64,000 nt of DNA from Halorubrum sp. JWXQ-INN 858 (lineage in GTDB: Archaea; Halobacteriota; Halobacteria; Halobacteriales; Haloferacaceae), in NCBI RefSeq assembly GCF_009806985.1, contig NZ_WUAX01000011.1, forward strand, positions 186,001-250,000, in the 5' to 3' direction. The notes below the pieces were generated by a model. That model had not been told where the DNA came from. It searched no databases and saw only the letters and a program-made list of their open reading frames with translations. Made by a program: the position numbers and the translations under genes. Shown here piece after piece: positions 8,225-16,213 of the stretch (positions are counted from its first letter, which is position 1; each line of letters starts with the position of its first letter).

Positions 8225-9271
8225 ATGTTCGAGAAGTCGAAGTGGATCAAGCTCCCTCGAAGCGTCCTCGTGGGGCACGGCGTCGTCGACGACCTCGGCG
8301 ACGCCGTCGACGAGCTCTACCTCTCGGGGCGGCCCCTGATCGTCACGAGCCCGACGCCGAACGGGATCGCCGGCGACCGGGTGCGGGAGCAGTTCGACGA
8401 CCCCTCGACCGCCGTGGTCGAGCGAGCGTCGTTCGACGCGGTCGAGGAGCTGATCGACACGGCCGAGGCGGTCGATCCGGGCTACCTCATCGCGCTCGGC
8501 GGCGGCAAGCCGATCGACACCGCGAAGATGGCGGCCGACCACCTCGGCGTCGGCTTCGTCTCCGTCCCCACGGTCGCCTCGCACGACGGCATCGTCTCCG
8601 GCCGGTCGTCGATCCCCGAGGGCGACACGCGTCACTCCGTCGCCGCCGACCCGCCGCTGGCGGTCGTCGCCGACACGGAGCTGCTCACGAACGCGCCGTG
8701 GCGGCTCACGACCGCCGGCTGTGCGGACATCATCTCGAACTACACCGCAGTGAAGGACTGGCGTCTCGCCCGCCGCCTCCGAAACGTCGAGTACAGCGAG
8801 TACGCGGGCGCGCTCTCGGAGATGACCGCCGAGCTGCTCGTCCAGAGCGCGGACATGATCAAACCCGGGTTAGAGGAGTCGTCGTGGGTCGTCGTGAAGG
8901 CGCTCGTCTCCTCCGGCGTCGCGATGTCGATCGCGGGCTCCTCCCGTCCGGCCTCGGGGGCCGAACACCTCATCTCCCACCAGCTCGACCGGATCGCACC
9001 CGGTGCGGCGCTGCACGGCCATCAGGTGGGCGTCGCCTCGATCATGACCGAGTACCTCCACAGCGGCGAGGACGGCCAGTGGGCCGCGATCCGAAACGCG
9101 CTGGAGGCGCTCGACGCGCCGAACACGGCCGCGGAGCTCGGGATCGACGACCAGGACCTCATCGACGCGTTCACCGGGGCCCACGAGATCCGCGACCGCT
9201 ACACGATCCTGCAGGGCGGGATCAGCGAGGAGGCCGCGATCGAGGTCGCGACGACGACGGGCGTGATCTGA
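8225..9271 (+). CDS. egsA: sn-glycerol-1-phosphate dehydrogenase
   Basis: A 348-residue NAD(P)H-dependent dehydrogenase that reduces dihydroxyacetone phosphate to sn-glycerol-1-phosphate, the defining backbone step of archaeal ether lipids. LGGGKPIDTAK (residues 91-101) is the dinucleotide-binding motif and PTVASHDGI follows near 115. The zinc-ligand region contains GAEHLISHQLD and LHGHQVG, both with the conserved His residues. Length and start MFEKSKWIKLPRSVLVGHG fit family members well. The reading frame stays open upstream to 7337, but that part overlaps the LysE gene in another frame and is rejected. It is a single gene with its own upstream region. Confidence 0.97.
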   Translation: MFEKSKWIKLPRSVLVGHGVVDDLGDAVDELYLSGRPLIVTSPTPNGIAGDRVREQFDDPSTAVVERASFDAVEELIDTAEAVDPGYLIALGGGKPIDTAKMAADHLGVGFVSVPTVASHDGIVSGRSSIPEGDTRHSVAADPPLAVVADTELLTNAPWRLTTAGCADIISNYTAVKDWRLARRLRNVEYSEYAGALSEMTAELLVQSADMIKPGLEESSWVVVKALVSSGVAMSIAGSSRPASGAEHLISHQLDRIAPGAALHGHQVGVASIMTEYLHSGEDGQWAAIRNALEALDAPNTAAELGIDDQDLIDAFTGAHEIRDRYTILQGGISEEAAIEVATTTGVI

Positions 9272-9352
9272 GCCCTCGGTCGCCCGAGACGGCCGGTCCC
9301 GGCGAGCGGGAAAACCCGAAGACGGATTACCCGTGCGAACGGATCGATCGGT

Positions 9353-9982
9353 ATGTCAGTCGCCAGCGTGCGCGCCCGCGCCAAGGAACGGGCCGGGACG
9401 CTCACCGTGCTCCTCACCGCCGTCGGCTACGCGGCGGTCCTCGGCGTGTTCCTCGTCCCCGGTTTTCAGTCGTTGTTCCCCGATCTCACCCGGGGGACCG
9501 TCGACCTGCTCACCCACGCGATCGCCGCCGTCAACACCGTGACGGTGGTGACGCTCTCGCTCGGACTGTACTGGATCCGTCGCGACGAAGTCCGGAAACA
9601 CGCCGCCGCGATGGTGGTCTCGTTCGCGCTGATCCTCGTGTTCCTCTCGATGTACCTCCCGCGGGTCGCCGGCGGCGGCACGAAGTACTTCGTCGGCCCC
9701 GACCTCGCTTACTACGCGTACCTGGTCATGCTCGCGGTCCATATCGTCCTCTCCGTGCTCGCGGTCCCCGTGGTCCTCTACGCCGTGATCCTCGGGCTGA
9801 CCCACTCCGAACGTGAGCTTCGCCACGAGACGCCCCACGCGACGGTCGGACGGATCGCGGCCGGTTCGTGGCTGCTCTCGCTCGTCCTCGGCGTCGTGAC
9901 CTACCTCCTGTTGAACCACGTGTACGGCTCGACGTTCGAGGCCGCGGCCGCGGTCGCCCTGCCGACTATCGCGCTCGGATAA
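9353..9982 (+). CDS. DUF420-family membrane protein
   Basis: A 209-residue protein with six hydrophobic segments. It matches the DUF420 pattern: an early LLTHAIAAVNTVTVVTL helix, RKHAAAMVVSFALI, a periplasmic-like loop TKYFVGP, and LAVHIVLSVLAVP, giving four membrane-embedded His residues (in LTHA, RKHA, LAVH and the C-terminal NHVY). DUF420 includes the CtaM/YozB protein required for aa3 oxidase maturation in Bacillus/Staphylococcus, and the window also carries an oxidase cluster, though 38 kb away. A role in heme or copper handling is therefore possible but inferred. Confidence 0.75.
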   Translation: MSVASVRARAKERAGTLTVLLTAVGYAAVLGVFLVPGFQSLFPDLTRGTVDLLTHAIAAVNTVTVVTLSLGLYWIRRDEVRKHAAAMVVSFALILVFLSMYLPRVAGGGTKYFVGPDLAYYAYLVMLAVHIVLSVLAVPVVLYAVILGLTHSERELRHETPHATVGRIAAGSWLLSLVLGVVTYLLLNHVYGSTFEAAAAVALPTIALG

Positions 9983-10080
9983 CGGAGCGGCCGCCGCGAC
10001 AGGGGCGTCCCACACCACTTCGCACGTCCCTTCGAACCCCGGCACGAGACGGTTCCGATACCCGGCCCCCCGATCGGAAC

Positions 10081-10095
10081 CGGGGGTTTTTCACC
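10081..10095 (+). promoter_or_regulatory. Promoter-like 15-mer before the NAD-kinase-like gene
   Basis: Second copy of CGGGGGTTTTTCACC. Its T5 run starts 30 nt before the ATG at 10117, matching the copy at 7341-7355. Confidence 0.55.
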
Positions 10096-10116
10096 CGAGC
10101 CACGCGGACGACGCGT

Positions 10117-10896
10117 ATGATCGAGCCGGTGCGTCGCGTCGCGATCCACGGGGGCGGTGACCTCGACCACGGAGACGCCAACCGCGGGGACGGCGACGCC
10201 GAACGCGACCTCCGGGACGGCGACGCCGAACGCGACCTCCGGGACGCCGTCGAGACGAACGGGGGGCTCCTGACGGACCCGGCCGACGCGGACGTCGTCG
10301 TCGCGGTCGGAGAGCGGGCGCTGTCCGCCGCGGCGAGGGGAGACGGGTCGGCGCCCGTGCTCCCGATCGGAACCGGACGCTTCGCCGTCCCGCACCGGGT
10401 CGGTGCGGCCGCCGTCGAAGCCCTGCTCGACGGCCGGGGTCGCTCGTGGGACCACCCCCTCCTGACGGTCACCGTCGGCGACCGCGAACCGGTCGGGACG
10501 GCGCTGTTCGACGTCACGCTGCTCACGAAGGAACCGGCACGGATCTCGGAGTACGGCGTGTCGTTCCCCGCCGGACGGACGTCGACGTTTCGCGGGGACG
10601 CCGTCGTCGTCGCGACGCCGCTCGGGAGCGACGGGTACGCGGGGGCCGCGGAGGGCCCCACGCTGGAGCCGGGAACGGGACTCTCCGTCGTCCCCGTCGC
10701 ACCGTTTACGACCCGGCCCGACGCGTGGGTCGTTCCCGACCGTGTCACCCTCTCCGTCGAGCGCGACGAGGAGCCCGTCTCGGTCGTGCTCGACGACCGT
10801 CGACGGGGGACCGTCCCGCCGTACGAGCCGATCGTCGTCGCCGCGACCGGGCGGATCGAGATCGTGTCGGTTCCGACGACGGACGCCCCCGAGTGA
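10117..10896 (+). CDS. NAD-kinase-like protein lacking the GGDGT loop
   Basis: A 259-residue protein whose C-terminal half resembles NAD kinases: GDAVVVATPLGSDGYAGAA, GTGLSVVPVAPFTTRPDAWV and VVLDDRR follow the order of the kinase C-terminal beta-sandwich (canonical TPTGSTAYS and PIxPHxLxxRP blocks). The N-terminal half is degenerate: the catalytic GGDGT motif is not visible, and where it should be the sequence reads VVVAVGERALSAAARG. An acidic insert near residues 26-43 is a two-copy 27-bp repeat. It may be a regulatory or non-catalytic paralogue, or use a divergent active site. The ATG at 10117 is supported by the upstream promoter-like motif. Confidence 0.68.
   Translation: MIEPVRRVAIHGGGDLDHGDANRGDGDAERDLRDGDAERDLRDAVETNGGLLTDPADADVVVAVGERALSAAARGDGSAPVLPIGTGRFAVPHRVGAAAVEALLDGRGRSWDHPLLTVTVGDREPVGTALFDVTLLTKEPARISEYGVSFPAGRTSTFRGDAVVVATPLGSDGYAGAAEGPTLEPGTGLSVVPVAPFTTRPDAWVVPDRVTLSVERDEEPVSVVLDDRRRGTVPPYEPIVVAATGRIEIVSVPTTDAPE
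10192..10245. repeat. Perfect 27-bp duplication in the NAD-kinase-like gene
   Basis: Two identical units, 10192-10218 and 10219-10245, each encoding GDAERDLRD. In frame. Confidence 0.97.
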
Positions 10897-10945
10897 GCGC
10901 CGCCGATTGGAAAAACTCTAATGAGTCGTGCACGGAAGTGATGGT

Positions 10946-11386
10946 ATGGACCCACTGCAGTTCCTCGTGCCGCTCGACTGGTTGGCGGTCGTCGGGCCGG
11001 TGCTGCCGTTCGCGATCCTCGTGATGGCCGTCGCGAACCTCGCGACCCGACACCTCGCGCACGGACGCCACGTCGAACAGGCCGAAGACGGCGACAGCGT
11101 CGAGCCGTACACGCCCCACGCGTTCACGAACATCGGGCTCATCCTGTTGAGCTTCCTGTTCGCGCTCGACGCGCCGACCGGCGGCGTCATCCTCTCCGTG
11201 CTCGTCGTGACGATGCTCGTCGCGGACCTGTTCGAGTTCGAGGCCCGAAACGTCGAAGCGCGCAACGACATGACGATCGAGGCCCCGAAAAGCGCGCTCG
11301 TCGCCTCAGCGCTCGTGGTGTTTTACGCGGGCTACTACGCGCTGTTCTTCCTCGTCTCCGGCGTCTGGGGCCAGATCATCGCCTGA
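10946..11386 (+). CDS. Conserved haloarchaeal membrane protein next to the cytochrome b operon
   Basis: A 146-residue protein with four hydrophobic segments (about residues 8-30, 62-78, 80-97 and 117-140) and a charged loop EQAEDGDSVEPYTPH between the first two. I cannot assign a known family from the sequence. It ends 347 bp from the tail of the cytochrome b/halocyanin operon and converges on it. Small membrane proteins of this type recur around respiratory genes in haloarchaea, so an accessory role there is possible. Start: ATG 10946, preferred over an ATG 18 bp upstream because it begins MDPLQFLVPLDWL. Confidence 0.7.
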   Translation: MDPLQFLVPLDWLAVVGPVLPFAILVMAVANLATRHLAHGRHVEQAEDGDSVEPYTPHAFTNIGLILLSFLFALDAPTGGVILSVLVVTMLVADLFEFEARNVEARNDMTIEAPKSALVASALVVFYAGYYALFFLVSGVWGQIIA

Positions 11387-11732
11387 GTTCGCGCTCCCCT
11401 TCGTCGCGTCCGTCGCTCTCGCATCCGCCGATACGTCCCTTTTCAGCGCCGTTGCACGATCGTCGATCCGGACGATCCGCCACGTGAGTCACACCGGAGT
11501 CCCCGTCGGGACCGCCCTCGTGTCACAACAGCCACACATCACACCGGCCACACGTAACATGCCGGCTCTTCCGATCGGAGCCCCTGGCTCGAAGGGAGCT
11601 CCGATGCGACGTCTTCGGAAGGCGACGGGCGCACCGCCGGGTAGGTCGTTGACGTCGGGGGCGGTGGTGAAAACGGGAGATGCGTAGACGGCGAAGAACG
11701 GACGAGAAACCGGAGGAAACGCCGATCGACGG
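11387..11732. other. 346-bp intergenic region, no gene seen
   Basis: Lies between two convergent genes. It contains short CACACC/CACATC-rich stretches and a GGAGCTCC palindrome, but no credible start-promoter pair, no tRNA fold and no long repeat. It presumably holds transcription terminators of both neighbours. Confidence 0.6.
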
Positions 11733-12005
11733 TCAGTTCGCCGCGTCGTCGGCGAGCGCTTCACGCAGCTCGCGGCTCGCCGGAACGAGGACCCAGAACG
11801 TGAGCGCGCCGACGATCATCAGCCAGAAGAAGGCATCGCCGGCGAAGATCCCGATCTCGTCGTACACGCTCTGTGCGGCCCGCGGATCGGCGAACAGCTG
11901 GTTGATGTCGTAGAAGCTCGGCGTCCGGTACCAGCCGGCGAACGTGAGCCACCCGAGCCCCCCGATGGTGAAGAGAGCCAGGCCCTTCATGAACTCGTCT
12001 GCCAT
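11733..12005 (-). CDS. Small two-helix membrane protein of the cytochrome b operon
   Basis: A 90-residue protein with hydrophobic helices at about residues 7-25 and 58-75, separated by a soluble loop YRTPSFYDINQLFADPR. It is the last gene of the minus-strand cytochrome b/halocyanin operon, 4 bp after the preceding gene. I cannot name a family from sequence. Size and position suggest a small structural subunit of the respiratory complex (inference). Confidence 0.7.
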   Translation of the reverse strand: MADEFMKGLALFTIGGLGWLTFAGWYRTPSFYDINQLFADPRAAQSVYDEIGIFAGDAFFWLMIVGALTFWVLVPASRELREALADDAAN

Positions 12006-12009
12006 TACC

Positions 12010-12441
12010 TTACCCTTCGCTGGAGTCCTCTTGAGCCTTTCCCATTCCCTGGGCTCGGAACCTCGTTCCGAGCACGTACATCGCCGTTCCCAGCAGGATC
12101 GACGACACGCCGGCGATGACGAGCACCGCGCTCAACACGTCCTCCGCGAGCCCGAGCCCGATCGAGTCGAGCACGAAGACGATCGTCGTCCGGACGAAGC
12201 TCACCTGGAGGGTCGCCGCGTCGATGAGCGTGAACCCGACGAAGAACGTGACGACCGCCGCCAGCGTCGAGAAGACGACGACGGTCTTGTACAGCCGAAG
12301 GGGAACGACGACCTCGCGACCGTCCGGGCCGACGCGCGGGCCGATGGGCTCGTTTCGCGGGTCGTCGGGGTCGTCCTTCGCGATCGGGTCGCCCGTCTCG
12401 TCGACGGCTTGCACGTCGTCGTTGGTGTCTGGTGTAGGCAT
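12010..12441 (-). CDS. Three-helix membrane protein of the cytochrome b operon
   Basis: A 143-residue protein. The acidic N-terminal 48 residues (MPTPDTNDDVQAVDETG and onward) are followed by membrane segments at roughly 52-72, 80-95 and 100-125. The segment VVPLRLYKTVVVFSTLAAVVT begins the first helix. No cofactor-ligand motif is visible. It lies between the cytochrome b C-terminal subunit and the last small gene, so it is probably co-transcribed and may be an accessory subunit. The function is unknown. Confidence 0.72.
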   Translation of the reverse strand: MPTPDTNDDVQAVDETGDPIAKDDPDDPRNEPIGPRVGPDGREVVVPLRLYKTVVVFSTLAAVVTFFVGFTLIDAATLQVSFVRTTIVFVLDSIGLGLAEDVLSAVLVIAGVSSILLGTAMYVLGTRFRAQGMGKAQEDSSEG

Positions 12442-12492
12442 CGGGAGATAACGGAGACGGAACGGAAGCCGGCCGGAGCCGTTCGTGTGACG

Positions 12493-13314
12493 TTATTTGG
12501 GCGGCCGCAGCATGTAGTACCGCCGGTTGAGGTCGTACATGTACCCCTCGCGCATCGTTTTCAGGACGGCGTACGTCACGATCGCGCCGAGCACCGGGAG
12601 CAGGAACACGAGGTTCAACAGGAGGTCGAGCTCGATCGGGACGAGGTTCTGGATGGCGAGGATGCCGATCGTGACCGAGAAGATCACGCCGGAGACCCCG
12701 ATCGCCGCCCAGAGCGGCTCCTCGACCGGTCGGCGAGCGCTTCCCTTGTTCAGGAACGGGACGAGCCCGATGAACCCGAAGATCACGCCGTGCGTGACGA
12801 GCCCGTACAGCTCGTCGGACATGACCTTGTCGCCGCCGAGCACCGCGAGTTCGGGGTTGATCGGGTCGAGGTGGAGCAGCCCGAACGACCAGTAGAGGTA
12901 CCAGTCAGGAAGGATGATCGCGGGCGTCGAACCGGGATTCGCGGGCGCGCCGAAGTGCGGCGGTAACAGCGCCGAGACGAGCAGCATGACGCCGATGAAG
13001 AAGCTCGAGATCGCGAGGTTGCGGATGGTCTCGTGGGGCCACGTCGGGAATCCCAACACGTCGCGCTCGACGTACGTCGACTCGGCTCGGAGGTCCTCGT
13101 CCTCGCGGCGCGAGCGCTCGAAGTACTGGTAGGTGAGCTGTGAGAGCCCCTGCGTGTGCTCCTTCCGCTCGGACCACGTCGGCGTCTCGTCGTCCGGCGG
13201 CACCGTGGCCGGAGGTCCACCGTCCGTGCGCGCTTCCTCGTCGGTGCCACCGTCGGTCAGGGCTCGCTCGGCGTCGCCGGGCGAGTCGGTCGTAGCGTGG
13301 TTGTCGTCGGTCAT
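12493..13314 (-). CDS. Cytochrome b C-terminal-domain subunit (subunit IV/PetD-like)
   Basis: A 273-residue protein corresponding to the C-terminal half of cytochrome b, like subunit IV of b6f complexes. A 90-residue acidic soluble N terminus precedes the first helix (NLAISSFFIGVMLLVSALLPP). PDWYLYW at residues 136-142 corresponds to the PEWY motif of the quinol-oxidation site, with Asp in place of Glu. Three to four more helices follow. Split cytochrome b with a separate C-terminal subunit is b6f-like. It begins 4 bp after the cytochrome b6-like gene ends. Asp replacing Glu also occurs in several archaeal and bacterial families and should keep proton transfer possible. Confidence 0.88.
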   Translation of the reverse strand: MTDDNHATTDSPGDAERALTDGGTDEEARTDGGPPATVPPDDETPTWSERKEHTQGLSQLTYQYFERSRREDEDLRAESTYVERDVLGFPTWPHETIRNLAISSFFIGVMLLVSALLPPHFGAPANPGSTPAIILPDWYLYWSFGLLHLDPINPELAVLGGDKVMSDELYGLVTHGVIFGFIGLVPFLNKGSARRPVEEPLWAAIGVSGVIFSVTIGILAIQNLVPIELDLLLNLVFLLPVLGAIVTYAVLKTMREGYMYDLNRRYYMLRPPK

Positions 13315-13318
13315 TGGA

Positions 13319-14128
13319 TTAGTGCGGCTCCGCGATGCCCTGCACCCAGACGATGCCGACGTGGAGCGCGATGAGCGCCGTGACCACGAACGGCAACACG
13401 AACACGTGCAGGATGTACATTCTCACGAGCGTCGCCTGTCCGAGCGTGAACCCGCCGAACAGGAGTTGGGCCACCCACTCACCCACCAACGGGGTCGCGA
13501 GGGCCATCTCGACGCCGATCTGTGCCGCCCAGAAGGACAGCTGCTTCCACGGCAGCACGTACCCTGAGAACCCGAACAGCAGCGTCAGGCCGATGAGCAC
13601 GATGCCGAGGATCCAGTTGACCTCGCGGGGCTCCTTGTAGGAGCCGGTGAAGTAGACGCGCAGCATGTGGAGGAACACCGCCGCCACCATGAACTGGGCG
13701 GACCAGCGGTGGATCGAGCGGAGCATGAACCCGAACTGCACGTCCTGCATGATCTCGACGACGGAGTCGTACGCGGCCGTCGGGTCGCCCTGTGCGGCCA
13801 TACCGGCGGTCGACGGGGAGTAGTAGAACCCGAGCAGCGCGCCGGAGACGGCCGCCACCAGATAGGCGACGATCGAGAGCGATCCGAGCGAGTACAGGGG
13901 GTACCAGTACCAGAACTTGTTGTCGAGGTCGTACTGTTCGGTGTGGCTCTTCGGCATCTGGAGGTTCGCGCGGTAGTACATCGTCTCCAGCAGCTCGAGG
14001 TAGTCGACGATGCGGAGGCGCTTGTCGAGCCAGATGAGCGTGGTGAGGAACGCGGTCTCGATGACCGTGAGGTCCTGTCGCTTGAGCCACGCGTTGTGGT
14101 CCATCTCGTCTTGTTTCTTGAGGCTCAT
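13319..14128 (-). CDS. Cytochrome b6-like N-terminal heme-binding subunit
   Basis: A 269-residue membrane protein carrying the diheme four-helix bundle. The two His pairs are visible: IHRWSAQFMVAAVFLHMLR (13 residues between His) and LHVFVLPFVVTALIALHVG (14 between His); the 14-residue spacing in the second pair is the cytochrome b6-type pattern rather than mitochondrial. GFSGYVLPWKQLSFWA matches the Qo-site helix. The N terminus LDKRLRIVDYLELLETMYY is also b6-like. It oxidises quinol and passes electrons across the membrane. It is followed by the PetD-like subunit. No Rieske gene is in the operon. Confidence 0.93.
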   Translation of the reverse strand: MSLKKQDEMDHNAWLKRQDLTVIETAFLTTLIWLDKRLRIVDYLELLETMYYRANLQMPKSHTEQYDLDNKFWYWYPLYSLGSLSIVAYLVAAVSGALLGFYYSPSTAGMAAQGDPTAAYDSVVEIMQDVQFGFMLRSIHRWSAQFMVAAVFLHMLRVYFTGSYKEPREVNWILGIVLIGLTLLFGFSGYVLPWKQLSFWAAQIGVEMALATPLVGEWVAQLLFGGFTLGQATLVRMYILHVFVLPFVVTALIALHVGIVWVQGIAEPH

Positions 14129-14135
14129 TGTGGTG

Positions 14136-14525
14136 TCACCGCTTGTAGTACGGGTAGATCGCGCGTTTCACCGTGTCCCACGCGTCACCGGCTTCGAGTT
14201 CGACGCCGTCCTTCTGCTCTTCGCGCACGTAGAGGTCCTCCCACTTGCGGCGGCGTTTCTTGACGATCATGACGTCGGGGAGGAACTCCTTGCGGTACAA
14301 CAGGAGGATGAACCCGAGGTCGATGAAGATGAGCGCGAGCAGCGCACCCATGTACATGTTGCCGAACTCGGTCGACGCCCAACCGAACATCAGCCCGTAG
14401 ACGAACAGGAAGACGAAGACGACCTCGATGACCGTCAACAGGACGATGGCGATGGCGGCCGTCGTGCTCTCGCGGGCGGGTTCGTACCGGTGAATGTCGC
14501 CGTACGAGGAGCCGCTGGAGCTCAT
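14136..14525 (-). CDS. Small membrane subunit between halocyanin and cytochrome b
   Basis: A 129-residue protein with two membrane helices (about residues 18-42 and 50-72) and a basic cytoplasmic tail KKRRRKWEDLYVREEQKDG. The start ATG at 14523-14525 overlaps the stop of the halocyanin gene by 4 bp (ATGA), so the pair is translationally coupled; 43 upstream in-frame codons lie inside the previous gene and are dropped. No cofactor motif is visible, in particular no Rieske CxH...CxxH. Family unknown to me. Probably a structural subunit of the quinol-oxidising complex. Confidence 0.8.
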   Translation of the reverse strand: MSSSGSSYGDIHRYEPARESTTAAIAIVLLTVIEVVFVFLFVYGLMFGWASTEFGNMYMGALLALIFIDLGFILLLYRKEFLPDVMIVKKRRRKWEDLYVREEQKDGVELEAGDAWDTVKRAIYPYYKR

Positions 14526-15175
14526 CGGTTCCCCCCGTGGCCGGTGTGTGCGGACTCGCCGTACTTCAGCATGTAGAACGTGAAGACGAACGTCAACACG
14601 ATGCCGAACACCGAGGCGACGCCGACCCAGTGGGCGTGGATCGGCACGCCCCACTGGCCGGGGTCCTCGGGCCAGCCGTCGTCCGGCCCCGGCTCGATGA
14701 CCGGAACCTCGTCGCCGACGGCGACGGCACCGAACATGTTGACCCCACGGTGGGGCGCACAGACGTAGCCGGTCCGGCCGCCGTCATCGAAGGTGTACTC
14801 GTACTCGTACCCCTCCTCGTCGACCGGGCTCCCGCTGTCGATGTCGGAGTGGTCGTTCTCGAAGTCGGTGTTCTCCTCGTCGGCGACGACGTTGTGTGCG
14901 CCTCCGCCACCGGTCCACACCCAGCGAACCGTCGTTCCCTCGTCGATCCAGATCCCGGCCGGGGAGAAGGCGAGGTCGCCTCCGTTCCCCTCGGCACCGA
15001 CGTCGACGACGACCTCGTCCTGGCCGCGGAGGTCCTCATACCCCCCGTCGACGCCGTCGAGATAGCCCTCGAAGTCGGGGCTTTCCTCGGCCGAGACCGT
15101 GCCGGTCGCTGCGGTCGAGGCGGCGACCGCGGCGGTGGCACCGCCGGCCGTTCGCACGAATTCCCGCCGTTTCAT
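14522..15175 (-). CDS. Membrane-anchored halocyanin-domain copper protein
   Basis: A 217-residue blue-copper protein. MKRREFVRTAGGATAAVAAS is a Tat signal (RREF), cut near TVSAEE. The type 1 copper ligands are visible as H in AHNVVADE and as C, H and M in YVCAPHRGVNMFG. Unlike a free halocyanin it ends with a transmembrane anchor (SVFGIVLTFVFTFYML, about residues 190-205), so the copper domain is tethered outside the cell. It sits directly before the cytochrome b genes and could accept electrons from cytochrome b in place of, or together with, a Rieske protein (inference). Start: ATG 15175; the GTG 9 bp upstream is less likely. Confidence 0.9.
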   Translation of the reverse strand: MKRREFVRTAGGATAAVAASTAATGTVSAEESPDFEGYLDGVDGGYEDLRGQDEVVVDVGAEGNGGDLAFSPAGIWIDEGTTVRWVWTGGGGAHNVVADEENTDFENDHSDIDSGSPVDEEGYEYEYTFDDGGRTGYVCAPHRGVNMFGAVAVGDEVPVIEPGPDDGWPEDPGQWGVPIHAHWVGVASVFGIVLTFVFTFYMLKYGESAHTGHGGNR

Positions 15176-15272
15176 ACGGATCACCGTCAGGACGGCGCGC
15201 GCTTAAACCCACCGACTAACACCGACCGATGGGGAGACAGGATAGGCCCTGTGTCCCCCGTTTTCGGGCGTT

Positions 15273-16088
15273 TCATCGCTCACCGTCGTCGTCGTTCACG
15301 GCGGGTCCGTCGACGGGGACGAACGCCGGCCGCTCCTCCGCGTCGCGAAGCGCCCGCAGCCGCTCGCGGTACTCCTCCGCGCGGAACCGATCGGAGAGGC
15401 GGGCGTTCGCGACCATCGCGAACAGGAAGACGCCGACGAGGAGAAACAACAGCCCGACCGCGGGCGCGACGATCGTCTCGACGCCGAGGAACAGCCACGA
15501 CCCGAGCAGCGCCACGCCCGCGAGCAGCTGGATGGCGGCGATGGCCTGGATCATCAGGTTTCCGAACTCGCCGGACCCCTGCGGCACGGTGTCCGGATGC
15601 GGGAGCGACCAGTCGTCCGGCGGCTCCGGGACGTCGTACTCCTCCATCGCCGCCAGCGCGACGATGGGTTCGACGTCGCGCAGCACCGTCCCGCGACCGG
15701 TCACTTCGCCGCTCGGGTCGACGATCGCGTAGCCCTCGTCGGAGTAGACGAGCACGCGCTCGCGCCCGTCCTCGCGAACGCGTTCGAGGATCCCGAACAC
15801 CTCCCGGCGGGCGATCCGTGACTTCAACTCGTCCTCGGCGCGGTCGAGCAGCTCGTCGCCCGTGATCCACGTGTCGGGGTCGAAGGCGGCGTCCCACTCG
15901 TCGGCGCTCATCCGAGCCATGTCCGAGGGCCCGAAGTCGTCGAAGTCGTACTCGGCGTCCACCCGCTCCCGGAGGGCCTCGAGCTCCGCGTCGGGATCGG
16001 GGCGATCCTCGCTTTCGACGCCGCTCGGCTCCGTACCGTCGTTCCGATCGGTGGCGTCGGGCTCCGATCGCGTCGGGGCGTCGTCCAT
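15273..16088 (-). CDS. Conserved two-helix membrane protein, first gene of the cytochrome b operon
   Basis: A 271-residue protein. About 175 N-terminal residues are strongly acidic and soluble (for example DPDAELEALRERVDAEYDFDDFG). Two membrane helices follow (residues 176-200 and 203-225). A basic-acidic tail ends the protein. Segments YSDEGYAIVDPSGEVTGRGTVLRD suggest a small beta-barrel-like domain in the middle. I cannot name a family. It begins the operon that continues through halocyanin and cytochrome b (97 bp gap to the next gene). An assembly role is possible. Confidence 0.75.
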   Translation of the reverse strand: MDDAPTRSEPDATDRNDGTEPSGVESEDRPDPDAELEALRERVDAEYDFDDFGPSDMARMSADEWDAAFDPDTWITGDELLDRAEDELKSRIARREVFGILERVREDGRERVLVYSDEGYAIVDPSGEVTGRGTVLRDVEPIVALAAMEEYDVPEPPDDWSLPHPDTVPQGSGEFGNLMIQAIAAIQLLAGVALLGSWLFLGVETIVAPAVGLLFLLVGVFLFAMVANARLSDRFRAEEYRERLRALRDAEERPAFVPVDGPAVNDDDGER

Positions 16089-16213
16089 CGTCCGGGGCTA
16101 CGCGTTCCGGACGCTAACGGCTTTCGCCCGACGAGCGCTTATAAGTCGCGTCGCTGAATCATCCCGCTCGCCGGGATCGGGGAGTTTTACGCGCCGCGGG
16201 CCGAACGTCGCTC

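Noticed and set aside
14136..14525. Missing Rieske protein hidden in the small operon gene
   Set aside because: I looked for CxH and CxxH in this gene and its neighbours and found none; it is a plain two-helix membrane protein.
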